From contig CM067557.1 in NCBI GenBank assembly GCA_034509755.1, positions 41,474,001-41,538,000 on the forward strand: a DNA stretch of 64,000 bases, in the 5' to 3' direction. The notes beneath the pieces were generated by a model that saw nothing but the letters and a program-made list of their open reading frames with translations, ran no database searches and had not been told where the DNA came from. This DNA is from Anisodus tanguticus. Its lineage: Eukaryota; Streptophyta; Magnoliopsida; Solanales; Solanaceae. Position numbers and translations under genes: made by a program. Position 1 is the stretch's first letter. Every line of letters starts with the position of its first letter. Positions 11,601 through 24,107 of the stretch are shown one piece after another.

Positions 11601-14600
11601 CTTAAAAAGCACTTGATATACCCTTGAAACGTAACCTGAAAAAATTCCTAATTCATGGAATTCTGATTATTATTATAATCTTTAAGTATGCTCTATACCA
11701 TATTCTTAATGATTTTCTTGTCAATAGCATAATCATTAAGAATGTTCTATACAATATCCTTCATAATTTTCTTGATTTTTAATAGGATGTGGCAATGATG
11801 CGTATTGTATCAATGTTTAGGTCTGTTATTAAAGCTAGAAGAACTCACCATATTGCTCTGTGTTTTACCTCCATATGCTATTCATAGTGATGGAAGGTTT
11901 TACCATCATGATTTCTGATTAGTCATACAGCAATAAGAGCTGTCAGAATTTTAAGTTATCCATCAGACTTGTTAAGGACCTCTATTTCCACTCAAATGAC
12001 ACCAAAAAAAATTGGTACTAGTATATATTTTACATTAAAATTGTTTTAAATGTTTTTGCTTATAAATGCAGTTTCTTTATGGACTTGAATATGCACGTGC
12101 AATCACAGAAATCGAAACATCAGTGGGTGCTCAAGCATGCTTCGATCTGGAAGTTCGTTATGCTGATATTACGTCTCCAGTTATAACTCCACCAGAAACT
12201 TTTAGCTCAATGAATGAGCAACCAGAACTAAGTGAATGTGCAAATGGCTGTTCTACTGAGGAGAACAGTGCACCATATCGCATTGGAGGGTTGATGTGGT
12301 CGTTACCAGTGGGACACATGATGGAGGACTGTTTGATTTTTTATGTTGGTTCAGATGACCCAGCCTTTGCAAATATACTAATGACATACAATGCTTGTGA
12401 GATAGGTGTGGGTTTTACTTTCTTTTATGTAAAGTTGTCATTGTTTGCCTTAGATGACTGTCTTTCAGATACATCAAAATGGCCTAGGTTTCTCCTTGCT
12501 GGGAATTGTTTCACTTAGTGCTCTGACTGAGACTGCAAAAATCCTCCATCTAATACTATCTATTTCGTATCTCTTTCTACTTCCCAGTCTCAACAATATA
12601 AGATTATTATTCCTTTTGATGTTGCTGAAATTTCTCTCTATTACTCTTCTCAGGAAAAGAAAATATAAGGGATTATTGTCTCTTTATCAGAAGATCTGTT
12701 TGTCCGTAGGGTTTATCTGTAGACAATTCTCTCTGTTGCTGATAAAATTTGATGCAGTTCTGTCTTTTGGATGTTACTGATTGTTGTCTTCTATGTTCTG
12801 TGTTATTCCCAGTCAGATATGATGCTACTGAAGATCTTTTGGTGAATGAATTTTCTCAGCAGAAAAGGATTCTTAAGCGTAGGTATTATCAGCAACTTTT
12901 TTCATATCATTCCCTTCATTTCAACTGACAGATTTTGTTAGCTTTCTCTTTCTTGGCACTCATGCTTTTAACACTATTTCATGGTTTCCGTACTAATGAT
13001 GTCTCTGCAGGTAGTTTCTTATTGAGAAAGCAAAGGATGCTAGCATCATAGGGATCTTGGTAGGAACACTTGGAGTAGGTACTTTCTAGTAATACATACT
13101 TGGACTTTGTAGAATCTGATCTGGTGCAATTTGTAAGTTGCATGATTCATATGTTTTACTTGTTTGCAGTAAGTAGACTAAGGCTTTTATTCTTCTATTG
13201 TTGGTGCAGCTGGTTACCTCCAGATGATTCATCAGATGAAAGACTTGATTACGCGAGCTGGTAAGAAAGCCTATACTTTTGTTATGGGGAGACCTAACCC
13301 TGCAAAACTTGCTAACTTCCCTGAGGTAAATCACCAAAGTCAGATGATGTTTAGAGGTATTTTTTTGTGATTCGTGGCTTTGCTGAACTTCTTGCTGTAT
13401 TTCTGCAGTGCGATGTCTTCATTTATGTTTCTTGTGCACAAACTGCTCTATTGAAATAGTAAAGAGTTCTTAGCTCCAGTTATTACTCCTTTTGAAGCAA
13501 TGATTGCTTTCGGCAGGTAGTATTTCAAACTCCTTTTTATGTTTGGCCGCTCACGTTTCTTTTAGCGATTTAGGTATTCTGTTAGCCCTACGTATAAAAA
13601 GATAAAAGCTATTTTGTTAGCTTTCATCCACGTGTATTTGGGCAGAAACGTATTGGGGGCATTTCCTTCTAAGATAATGGAGGTTTCATAAGCACTTCTA
13701 TAAGCTGACAAGATAGGGTTGCTCTTAGTGGTGATAGCTCTTGACTTCCAACTAAGGGCTGGGAGTTTGAGTAAGCGGGGAGGGGGAGGGGGAGGGGATT
13801 GAATAAAAAGAACTTCAGCCTAAACTAATATTACATTTTACCTTGAATATATATTCATAGGTTCCTTTGAATTGTTACTACTTTCAAATCTTAATTCTAT
13901 ATTTAATGATTTCCAAAATCCATTCAAATAAAACTCAAATCCTCAATTTGGTGTAATTTGAAATCCTTCTCTTGTAGTTTCACGACTATTCCAATTGTTC
14001 ACTACAAGATAATGGTTATGGACATTATTGGAAGATAGTCAATGCAGAAAAGCGAGAAAAGGGTTGAAGTTTTTATTCTTTAACAAGTGTGTGTTAGCCT
14101 CTATCGTGGTTACATTTGGAGAAGGTCATCTGATTACATAATGTGCATCAATAAGTTGGAAAAAATAGATGAAATATATCATGAATGGTCACATTTATAG
14201 ACAGACAAGCTGGCGATATTTCTTTTCTGGTTTGTCTAGATGAATCAGCAATCTTTTCCAGAGGAAGCAAATGGACTGGGGCTTATGTGACAGAATTTCG
14301 GGATTTGATTACTTCTTCCCCCATGGAAGCAAAAGACCAGTCAGAAGCGCGGTTTTCATTCATTCAGGGTGGATATGTGGAAGATTTTGAACAGCAAGGT
14401 GTGTTCTTTTGTTTGCATTTATTTTTGGATTCAAGATGAAGCTGCCATAAACCTCTACATGCGTAGCTTCTGTTCACTGTTCAGATATGAACAAACTGTC
14501 TAGTATCACTTCTTTAATGAGTTGTAGAGTCTATTTTGCATTTACTTGTGGATAAGAGTGATTTTGATTATGACTGTTATGGATAAGTATTTTAACTCAA

Positions 14601-14816
14601 GTTTTATTGATGGTCCTATTTCTTTTTAAGTTCCTGAATTAGGTTTATTTTAGGATATGGTTTTAAGTTCTCATCTACTCAGCGGTGTATATGGAGTCCT
14701 TCGATCCTGCAAATTCAATTCTTGCTTATTTCGTAGATGTGCTTACTATACTTGTTTTTAAAACGGCCTTTCAGAAAAAGCTAAGGTCTATTTTTAGCCT
14801 GATTTCTATTGATCTT

Positions 14817-15200
14817 CTTGTATTTTCATATTCTTAGATTTCTATTACTACATGTTGTTTATTTAGCCTCGATTATGTATATTATTGTTGTTGTTTCTGC
14901 TTGTTGCTACTGCCTTCTTTTTCATCTTTCTTTGAGCCAATGGTTTATCAAAAACAACCTATCTACCTTCTCAAGGTGTAGGGGTAAGGTCTGCGTACAC
15001 ACTACCCTTCTTTAGCTTCGATTATTGTATATTATTGCTGTTGTTTCTGCTTGTTGGTACTGCCTTCTTTTTCATCTTTCTTTGAGCCGAGGGTCTATCG
15101 AAAACAACCTCTCTACCTTCTCAAGGTGTAGGGGTAAGGTCTGTGTACACACTACCCTCTTCAGACCCTACTTGTGGGATTACAGTGGGTTTGTTGTTGT
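14817..15200 (+). mobile_element. TS-type SINE with 17-base target-site duplication and internal tandem duplication
   Basis: Lies in DPH2 intron 9. The flanks 14800-14816 and 15201-15217 are both TGATTTCTATTGATCTT, a perfect 17-base target-site duplication. The element ends in a TTGTTGTTGT tail. Inside, a unit of about 148 bases (about 14863-15008) is repeated at about 15013-15160, both holding CTACCTTCTCAAGGTGTAGG and GGTAAGGTCTG.GTACACAC. The second unit continues into the normal SINE 3' end (CTTGTGGGATTACA). Confidence 0.85.
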
Positions 15201-15504
15201 TGATTTCTATTGATCTTGTGGTGTGCCCGTGATTACTTCATGCATGTATGGTGTTTTTTTCTAAAAAGAATTATTACTTGAAGGCATTCTTCTTGTTATT
15301 GTTTTAAATGTCTTCTCTTCTTCAGAGGTTGAAGATGGAGTTTCTGCTTTAGTGAACATCACAGAGAAGGCACTGCGTGGTCGTGACAAGGACTCGCAAA
15401 CTCTAATGCCCGGAACAGCTAAAGCTGGTGCAGAGTACTTCGCTGCTAGGTCATATCACGGCCTTGACATTCATCCTGAAAATAATTTGTCCGAGCCGTT
15501 TTGA

Positions 15505-16279
15505 TTGGTAAAAGTGGGGGGGCATCAGGGTACAAGAATGAAACTACACAATGAAGTTTGTGATAGGAACCACTATGCATTCAAGCTGAATTTGTGGAGA
15601 TGCAGCAGACATACAAAGGCGCTAAAAGGATTTGTAATATTGTAATATCAGCAGCTAATTATGCTTTTTGGTCCCAAATGGCTATTTTGTTTCTTCAGTC
15701 ATTATGTGTATAAATCATGTTCATGGATTAACGAAAATGTGCAAAAGCTCTATTTGCCTCTACCATTCGGAGTCACTTCCTTTTTGCGTATGGCATCGCC
15801 ACTCATAATATTACGACCTATAAATTTTGAGGATATTTGGGATAGTTTCGTTCATGTATCTTTTTTGTTGTTGTTGGAAGTCTCATTGAATAGAGTGGCA
15901 ACTCCATCTTGCATTGATCTTAAACAATAGTCAAGTTGTTTACGGCATAAGCTATTGTTAATTTGATCAGTGACTTCTTTTTTTCCGGTCCATTGGAAAA
16001 CATAATGTGCCAACTTATTTGGGAAGATCACGGTTTGATGGTTGGTCTTTTACAAATGTTATTTTAGTTATAAAATGATTGACACAAAATTGCAAATTCC
16101 AATACGTATTAATTCTTCTCTAACAAAACCAATTTAAAATAATGAAAGTAATCATATGTAATTCTCCATAAAATGAAACCGAGAGTATCGGTAAGCAACG
16201 CTATGATCTAACCTTCCAAAGTTTGCTTAAGTTAAGATATAGTACTACTTGTTTTAAATAATTTTTTTTTGAATGGATA
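15505..16279. other. DPH2 3' flank, no gene recognised
   Basis: The DPH2 3' UTR probably runs through about 15660, with TTTGTAATATTGTAATATC near 15632. The following open frame (15661-15930) has no recognisable motif. Nothing else supported. Confidence 0.4.
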
Positions 16280-16708
16280 CCAAAAGTTAGCACTCTTAGT
16301 TTCCGTCAACTATTTATCGAATTATGTCTGCGGCAACTAAAAAAGGAGAGGAATTTAATGGGAATTCACATCTATAGGTGCAATTTGTAATTTTTGCTAT
16401 TTTCGATTTATTTTTAGAGTATGATGCCGCTTTTTGAGACGTAATTTCTGCTATTTATTTACATATTTTTTTTTATTGTCTAGTGCAATTTTTTATGTTG
16501 CATGTTATAGGATTTGATGACCCTTTTTTGATGTTTATGGTTTAAAAAAATGTCAATGTTGCCATCAAATTTAACATATATAAATTGAGACTAAAATTGT
16601 TAAACTTTTGATAAACTTAAAGGACTAAAACAGTTTATCAATGCATACTTAAGGGACTATTTTGAACCCGCCCTCAAACGTAAGGGTCCATTGTTCTCAT
16701 TTTCTCAA
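16280..16708. mobile_element. MITE-like repeat, copy 2 of the three-copy family
   Basis: Shares AAAAGTTAGCACTCTTAGT at the left and ATACTTAAGGGACTATTTT then CTCAAACGTAAGGGTCCATT at the right with the copies at 7866-8330 and 30327-30808. The outer left end is missing. It ends about 200 bases before the V-ATPase subunit d start codon. Confidence 0.55.
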
Positions 16709-16906
16709 AATATCTACATGTCATTTCGTCAACGGAACACGTGAAATAGGCTAGTAAAGTTGATCTCATTTGTGTACCCCAAACACACCTCAAAATTCTA
16801 TTCATCATCTTCTGTGAGGTTAGAAAAATTTCTCCAAATTTCGGTTCAGATCTGTATCTGTATCTGTATCTGTATCTTCCAATTTTGTGGAGGATTCTGA
16901 ATCATC
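16709..16906 (+). promoter_or_regulatory. Proximal promoter and 5' UTR of V-ATPase subunit d
   Basis: A G-box core CACGTG lies at 16738-16743. Just before the start codon is a CTGTAT hexamer repeated about four times (about 16854-16877), probably in the 5' UTR. No clear TATA box, as is common for housekeeping genes. Function of the G-box is inferred from sequence only. Confidence 0.35.
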
Positions 16907-19900
16907 ATGTACGGATTCGAAGCGCTTACCTTCAACATTCACAGTGGCTATTTAGAAGCCATTGTTAGAGGTCACCGATCTGGTCTTCTCACCGCCGCCG
17001 ATTACAACAATCTCTGCCAGTGCGAAACCCTAGATGACATCAAGATGCATCTCTCCGCTACTGAATACGGTCCTTATCTCCAAAACGGTAAGGTTTCGCG
17101 TTGCGTACGATTGTACATCAATTGTAGCCTCGTGATAGATTAGGCATTTTGTTGTTTCTGTATCGATTTGATTATTTGAAGTTGACTCAAATTTGTAAGT
17201 AAAATGTAGTGAGGTAATTTGTTTATGTAGGTTCGGGATTGGCTTGAGATCAGTTTAACTCTCAATTAAAGACTCGTGATAGATTAGGCATTTTTGTTGT
17301 ATTTGTATCGATTAGATTATTTTTAAGTTGATTCAGATTTGTAAGTAAAAGGTAGTGAGATTTTCGGATTGGCTTGAGATCAGTTTAACTCTTATGTAGT
17401 TAGTTCTTATTTCGTGATTTCGTTGCCTATGATCGTTAAATTAATTGAAGCCTCGTGATAGATTAGGAAGTGTATTGTATTTTGTATCAATTAGATTATT
17501 TGAAGTTGACTAAGATTTGTAAGTAGTGAGGTAGTTCGTTTTTGTAGGTTCGGGATTCGATTGAGATCAGTTTAACTATTATGTAATGATCATAAGGCAT
17601 TTTATTGTATTGTGTATCGATTGGATTATTTTGAAGTTGACTCAGATTTGTAAGTAAAATGTAGTGAGGTAGTTCGTTTCTGTAGGTTCGTGATTAGATT
17701 GAGATCAGTTAACTCTTATGTTATGATCATAAGGCATTTTATTGTATTGTGTATCGATTGGATTATTTTGAAGTTGACTCAGATTTGTAAGTAAAAAGTA
17801 GTGAGGTAGTTTGTTTCTGTAGGTTTGGGATTAGCTTGAGAGTTGAGATCAGTTTAACTCTTATGTTATGATCATAAATCAATTGAAGCCTTTTGATAGA
17901 TTAGGCATTTTTGTTGTATTTGTATCGATTGGATTAGTTTGAAGTTGTCTTAGATTTGTAAGTCAAAGGTACTGAGGTAGTTTGTTTTCTGTAGGTTCGG
18001 GATTAGCTTGAGAATTGAGATTAGTTTAACTCTTATCTTATGATAATAAATCAATTGAAGCATTGTGATAGATTAGGCATTTTATTGTGTTTTGTATGAA
18101 TTGGATTATTTGAAGTTGACTCAGATTTGTAAGTAAAAGGTAGTGAGATAGTTTCTTTTTGTAGGTTTGGGATTGGCTTGAGATCAGTTTAACTCTTACG
18201 TAGTAGTTGTTATGTGTTGTAGCTAGTTTAATGGAAACGACCGGCCTTTTTCTATTGGATTACAATAGAGTTATTGTGGATATCTTATATATTTGATGTT
18301 TGACTCAGATGTATTTAAATGGTATGATGTAGTTTGTTTCTGTAGGTTCGGGATTGGCTTGAGATCAGTTTAACTCTTACGTGTAGTCATTGTGTACTGT
18401 AGCTAGTTAAATGGAAACGACGAGCCTTTTATTTATTGGATTACAATAGAGAGGTATTGTGGATATCTTATATATTTAATGTTTAACAATCCAATAAGTT
18501 ACATTATAATGTAATATAACACTGTAATATTGTTTTCATGTTACACTATATTGTAATATAACTTTGTGTAATGGTAGCCAATATCCCAATATCATTTCTC
18601 AAGGTGATTCTGTTTTCAGAATGTCTGGATTCCAGTATTTTGCTGGATAGTAGGAGGGATTCCGAGCAGCATATACTAAAATGCTGCCTACCAATGTTTT
18701 AGGAACTCTTGAAAACACACCTTTCTTCTGCAATGCTTAATACAGATCATTGTCAGATGCTTGCTTATTATAATTTTGCTGGACTTTTGCAGAGCCGTCC
18801 CCTTTACACACGACTACAATTGTGGAGAAATGCACTGTCAAACTTGTAGATGAGTTCAACCACATGCTCTGCCAAGCCACAGAGCCCTTGTCAACCTTTC
18901 TGGAGTACATCAGGTAAATTTATTTGTGTTGCTGGGGAAAATTTGTTTCTTTACTCTATCCCACTTTTTAGTTCTGCTATGCATGGAGAATTATCTTAGA
19001 GAAATACGATAACAAGTTTATTTTTTCAGTGAATGATATTTGGAATCTCACCTAAGTCATTAAAGGGCACATCTTTGTATAATTGAACTGAGAACTCATT
19101 TTACTACTCCGTTTACATATGGTGTAATATGCCGCATCAGGACTTGTGGCCTTACACCACCACATACCAGTTTGTATCACGTCCTTAAATTTTACCTGTA
19201 TATTTTAGATAACTGTATCAAAACTTTTGTATTAAGAGAAGGATGAAACAATACCAAGTTTGTGCTGCTCGTTAGGAAAGATCAATTATATTTTTTTAGT
19301 CAGTATCTAGTCATAACATCAAGTGGGTATTACGCATCCTTACGATTAGTTACAGCTCTAAAGAGCTGAAAATATCTATACAATCTTGTATGCCATTTAC
19401 ATCATTTTGATTATACAAATAAATAAATGAGTAAATAAATAAAATCCTAATACATCTAGATTTCCAGCTTTCTCTGCATCTGAATTCTGAACCCCTTGAA
19501 GCATATACTACTCTTTTCTTCACATAGCTTTCAGAAGATGCGAAAAAGAGTTGTCTTAAAGTTTCCTAACATTGTCACTAGGCGGCCTCTCCAGATAGTT
19601 GAACAGTCTTGCGGTGTTTAGCATTACCAGGATCATATAGGAAAAGGAACAATACTCTGTGGCATCCTTGCTATAAGATAATATTAAATGTTCTTTTGCT
19701 ATTTGCTGCTCACCCGAAAAATGGAACTTGAGAGTCATGCATACAAATGTTGGCATGTAACTTCATTTAATTCCACCTTTTCCCAAAAAAAGAACTTCAT
19801 TTTGTTCTAGATTTGAAAGTTTCACCTCTGCTAACCTTATATCCGAGTAAAAGTGTATCCATACAGAACATATATTACAGTCCTTATTAAATGAAACACT

Positions 19901-22737
19901 CAAAGCTTTCTCTTTTGGCAACATGTAGTTGCAGTAGTGTAAAAAACAAAGAAGAGAAAAGAACATGTCACATCTGCTTTTGCTTACCCAAAAAAGCATG
20001 AAGCATCCCGCTACACAAAGAATCCTGCATTCACCGTGTCCCAAGGGGGTGTAATGTAGGCATCTTGCTTACCAAAAAAGGGAAAAAAGAACGTGAGAAT
20101 TGCAGTGCACTTTAGATCTTGAAGTTATTGAGCCATGCTATGTTTTAAACTAAATTGAACTTTCCTGGTCTATCGTCTTCTCTGACTGTTTTTCCAATAA
20201 CTTAAAACGAACAAAGAAGAGGATGTTTCACCACCTGAACAAGTGTATGCATGGCTAAATGTAGGGTGGTTATGTTGTGCTTATTATTCTGATTTTAAAC
20301 ATTTAGTATTGTATGGAAATTTTCTTAGCCAAGGGTATATCGGAAACAACCTCTCTACCTCCCAAGGTAGGGGTAAGGTCTGCGAACCTACCCTCCCCAG
20401 AACCCACTTGTGGGATTACACTAGGTATGTTGTTGTTGTTGTTGTTGTAGTATTGTATGGAAATTGGGGAAACAATACTGGTGAGTACTGAATCTAAGTT
20501 GTGGTATTCTTCATATGGTTCAGGTATGGTCACATGATTGATAATGTTGTCTTAATTGTCACCGGAACTTTGCACGAGAGAGATGTCCAAGAATTGTTGG
20601 AGAAATGCCATCCTTTGGGCATGTTTGACAGGTATTGTTCCAAATGCTTGCCTTGGATTATTATAGCTAAATGTAAGCACATATTAACTATTCTAACTTA
20701 CTCTGCAGCATCGCTTCTCTGGCAGTTGCCCAGAATATGAGGGAATTATACAGGCTGGTGCTTGTTGACACACCCTTGGCTCCATACTTCTCTGAGTGCA
20801 TTACTTCAGAGGTATCAAATGCTTCACCCCCTTTTTTTAAAACTTTGATAGGTAATCAGTAGCTACACGTTTCTGTTTCCACCAAAAAAAAGGTTGCCTA
20901 TACCTTTATTTTCCTGAACATGGATCTTTTCAATGTGTGCTGTCCCTTTGAAGTCAATAAGTAAATGGTTGCAGGTTATTTCACTTCATACGTAGTTAAC
21001 CAGTATCCTCTCACCAAATTACCAGACCTTAGTATTTTGTCATGATTTACTCGCAGTTCTGAGAATGATAGTTATCTTATTTTTGCACATTCCAAGTAGG
21101 TTTGGTTGTCAATTTTAGAGTATCTTTAATCATGCATCAGTTTCTTTTATCAGCCTGTTTTTTCATGTATCTATATTTCCTTTCATTTACGGGACTTACT
21201 TTTGAGCAGGACTTGGATGACATGAACATTGAGATTATGAGAAACACACTGTATAAGGCGTATCTTGAAGATTTCTACAGATTCTGCCAGGTACCAGTTG
21301 TTATAAAATTTTCTATCATATTTTCCTACCTGACATTTTAATAAAGTTTAACACTCATTTTCACTTGGAATAGAAATTAGGCGGTGCTACTGCAGAGATC
21401 ATGTCTGATTTGCTTTCTTTTGAGGCCGACAGAAGAGCTGTTAATATTACCATAAACAGGCATGTCATTGTTTCAGAGTTTGTTATAATCTTGCTGAATA
21501 ATGTAAATTATGTACCTTGTCATAATACTTCTACTATTAACTACAATTATTTTTCATTTGCAGCATTGGCACTGAGCTAACACGTGATGACCGCAGGAAG
21601 TTGTACTCTAATTTTGGCTTACTGTAAGTTCATGTAGCTCAATCTTTTATGTTATTGATATCATATGCTACATAACCTCTCTTTCTGACATTATCTATGT
21701 TGAATAGTTATCCATACGGTCACGAGGAACTTGCCATATGCGAAGATATAGATCAGGTATTATATGACCAACTTTTGTTTATTTTTCATTTTGCAGCTTT
21801 TATGCACCTGGAAGATTCTACGGTGGTTAAATAATAGTTGGTTCGATAAGGGGATTCAGTATTGTTGTTGGACACTATGTTGCATGCAGTTCTCCTTCCC
21901 CCTGTCAATTGTGAACCACCTTGCCCTATAAAGAGAGAAGTGGTGAAGCATCATGTGGTGCTGGAGTTTGGCAATAAATCTTCCTAGTTCTTTTTTTTTT
22001 TGGTTGGGGTGGGAGGTGTGTGAGCAATGTGGCCAATGGTGGAGGGGACAAATACTATTTGAAGGGAGAGGATGGATAAGACGAAGTGAGGAGAAAAATT
22101 AGAAAATGGGTGTAGAGTAGAATATTGTTTGCAGAATAAGATACAAGCAAATGAATATTTTTCTTGCGTCTACATTAGCAAAAGATATTTTTCTTGCGTC
22201 TAGGAGTTGGTCTATTTGTCTTCTATCTTTCCTTACATGGTGTGTTGTCTTGTAAGTGTTCTTATACTTCTTGTTGTAGGTCCGTGGTGTCATGGAAAAG
22301 TACCCCCCTTATCAAGCCATATTTTCTAAGCTGGCTTATGGGGAGAGCCAGATGCTTGACAAGGCTTTCTATGAAGAGGAAGTCAAACGTCTTTGCTTAG
22401 CTTTTGAACAACAGGTTTGTTCATTTGAGCAAATCCGTTTAAATCTTATTTTGTTAATATTTCTTGCATTGGGCAGCTTCAAAATTTCCCACCCCAAAAG
22501 TTTCCCCTAGATAGTATAAATAAATAAAATGAACAAAAGAAGCACACAGAAAGATCTTTCAATCCATGTGCTTCCTGATTGATATTCTTTTTTCTTTCAT
22601 TGCAGTTCCACTTTGGTGTATTTTTTTCATATATGAGGCTGAGAGAGCAGGAGATCAGGAACTTAATGTGGATTTCTGAATGTGTCTCTCAGAACCAAAA
22701 ATCTAGAGTCCATGACAGTGTTGTTTTCATATTTTAG
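16907..22737 (+). CDS. VHA-d: V-type proton ATPase subunit d
   Basis: Subunit d sits on the membrane V0 sector of the vacuolar proton pump, caps the c-ring and links it to the central stalk, coupling ATP hydrolysis to proton pumping into vacuole and endomembranes. Exons: 16907-17087, 18793-18913, 20524-20631, 20709-20811, 21210-21290, 21374-21459, 21564-21623, 21708-21756, 22280-22414, 22606-22737. The joined frame is open for 351 residues, the usual plant length. It begins MYGFEALTFNIHSGYLEA and ends HDSVVFIF. Diagnostic blocks are GHMIDNVVLIVTGTLHERD, DDMNIEIMRN, LYPYGHEELA and LREQEIRNLMWISECV. All introns are GT-AG except intron 6, which begins GC (21460). Intron 1 holds a degenerate tandem array and intron 2 a SINE with target duplication. 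No lesion was seen, so the gene should be functional. Confidence 0.96.
17129..18500. repeat. Degenerate tandem array in V-ATPase d intron 1
   Basis: About eight or nine imperfect copies of a unit of roughly 135-190 bases fill most of intron 1. Each copy carries, in order, GATAGATTAGGCATTTT, TGTATCGATTGGATTATTT, AAGTTGACTCAGATTTGTAA, GTAGTGAGGTAGTTTGTTTC, and GGTTCGGGATTGGCTTGAG then ATCAGTTTAACTCTTA. Starts lie near 17129, 17270, 17451, 17598, 17736, 17890, 18061 and 18290. The last two units are longer, sharing an added block with AATGGAAACGAC and GTGGATATCTTATATATTT. Confidence 0.85.
19985..20075 (-). mobile_element. Possible Au-type SINE fragment in V-ATPase d intron 2
   Basis: The stretch with AAGCATCCCGCTACACAAAG, ATTCACCGTGTCC and AAGGGGGTGTAATGTAGGC resembles the tail half of Au-type SINEs (GCACAAAGC..CCCGC and AAGGGTGT.ATGTA). 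It is short and diverged; boundaries are approximate. Confidence 0.35.
20322..20447 (+). mobile_element. TS-type SINE with 18-base target-site duplication
   Basis: In V-ATPase d intron 2. Both flanks, 20304-20321 and 20448-20465, read TAGTATTGTATGGAAATT. The body has AAGGGTATATCGGAAACAAC, AAGGTAGGGGTAAGGTCTGC and CACTTGTGGGATTACACTAG and ends in a run of TTG repeats. It is only about 126 bases long, so 5'-truncated. Confidence 0.88.
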
Positions 22738-23643
22738 TAATTTAGCCATATTTGAGATCATGTGCTCTCCATTATCATCTGTAAATTTGATTTTCACGAC
22801 CATTTGTTGATAACTATTTGAGTTTTTGGTTAAGAAGGCCAGACCCCAGCCGTAGGATGGGGGTTAGTAATTCCAAAGCCGTAGGATGGCGGTTACAGTT
22901 TCACACGGATATTGCCCAGTTCGTTTGCAACTTCCCTAATAAGTATTTGTATGTTGGTTAAATTGTCATCTGGAACGATACTTGGATTGATGTGTATCAA
23001 TGTACGCCCGCTATCATTTTTACCCGAATGCCTGATTTCATGTTATGGGTGAATCACCTGCTTGAATTTGCAAAGTTGAACAATTATACTTCATATTGGT
23101 GTTGATATATCCTTTCTAGATGATCTTTTCCTTTGAGTTTCAAATCATGTTGTAAGTTCTACTTTATTAGATATTTGTTCAAGTAACTCAAGACTATCTT
23201 CTAACAAGTTCATGTTTTAACACACTGAAAGGGAGAGGATTAGTAATTTAACCATGTAACTCCTTTTGTTATATGGTTAAAAAAATTCTCATACGTTAGA
23301 CTCATCTATTCCATTTATAACAATTGAGCCAAATAACAAAAGACAGCAATAGCTACATTAATCTTTCTTAGTCATCACCTACTTCTCTGATCTCTCTTTC
23401 CTTGGACCAAATATAGTAGAAGAAAGATGCATGAAGGGGATAAAAAAGTGATGAAATCAGAGTTATTATTCCAGTTACACATACATTGTTTATACTCAAT
23501 GAAAACTTACGTAACATTATTAGCATCCTCCCATCCCTCACAAAATAAAAATTATCTCCCCATAAGATAACCAATTATTCATTTATACCTGCCTCGAAGA
23601 AGGCCAAGTTCTATGTTCCAAGACAAATGTCACTCAACTTGGA
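22738..23643. other. V-ATPase d 3' flank, no gene recognised
   Basis: The first 100-300 bases are probably the 3' UTR. A short duplicated GCCGTAGGATGG motif lies at about 22850-22893. No coding signal is seen before the phytocyanin pseudogene's end at 23644. Confidence 0.4.
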
Positions 23644-24107
23644 TCAAACTAATGTTAGAATTGTCCAAATTAAAACCAGACCCCCAACATAAATCTTGTA
23701 TGCAGATGTAGTAACCTTGTATGAATTGCTTGAATCATCTTTAGTGGCTGGTCCCGGTGCAAGAACAGGAGCTGCGGTGCCGGATCTCGGGCTTCCACGG
23801 TGATGACAAGCTTTTGGTTACGGTCGGAGCAATGTGTTGGAACACCACAAATGTACCATTTCTTACCAGAGCTGGTCAATGTAATCACATCATGACCAGA
23901 AGTTAATCCTTCACTTGGTAGGGGAGCTATGCAGTCTTTGAAAGCTGTTTGGTTCACTTTGAACACAATAAAGGAATGACAACGGATCGGATCTGGACCG
24001 GATCCTACTAGATCCAGATTCATTTAACACACTGCCATCTCTTATGATGCCCTTTGGTATACTTAAAAAGTGCAATAAAGACAGAAAGAGAGAAAATAGT
24101 TCAAGTA

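Larger units (their letters stand above)
8507..15504 (+). pseudogene. DPH2: DPH2, diphthamide synthesis subunit 2, with two inactivating lesions
   Basis: DPH2 pairs with DPH1 as an iron-sulfur enzyme that starts diphthamide synthesis, moving the aminocarboxypropyl group of S-adenosylmethionine onto a histidine of elongation factor 2 in the cytosol. Exons: 8507-8587, 9968-10191, 10310-10418, 12072-12405, 12813-12882, 13011-13078, 13210-13325, 13409-13516, 14262-14398, 15326-15504. All junctions are GT-AG and phase-consistent; ignoring the lesions the product is 474 residues, near family length. Family blocks include ADTMYGNCCVDEVGA (Cys77, Cys78), HYGHTCFSP, LYGLEYA, GILVGTLGVAGYL and CDVFIYVSCAQTALL. 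Lesion 1: TAG at 13012-13014, opening exon 6, where the family has Tyr. Lesion 2: exon 8 is 108 rather than 107 bases, with one extra A at 13454-13456 and an immediate TAG at 13457-13459. No alternative GT-AG pairing restores frame. A product would stop after 273 residues, losing later cysteines. Introns hold SINEs and a LINE piece. Identity is near certain; loss of function is likely unless the lesions are assembly errors. Confidence 0.85.

Noticed and set aside
17129..18500. Intronic array as a CRISPR-like repeat
   Set aside because: Units are long, imperfect and contiguous without spacers, in a plant intron.
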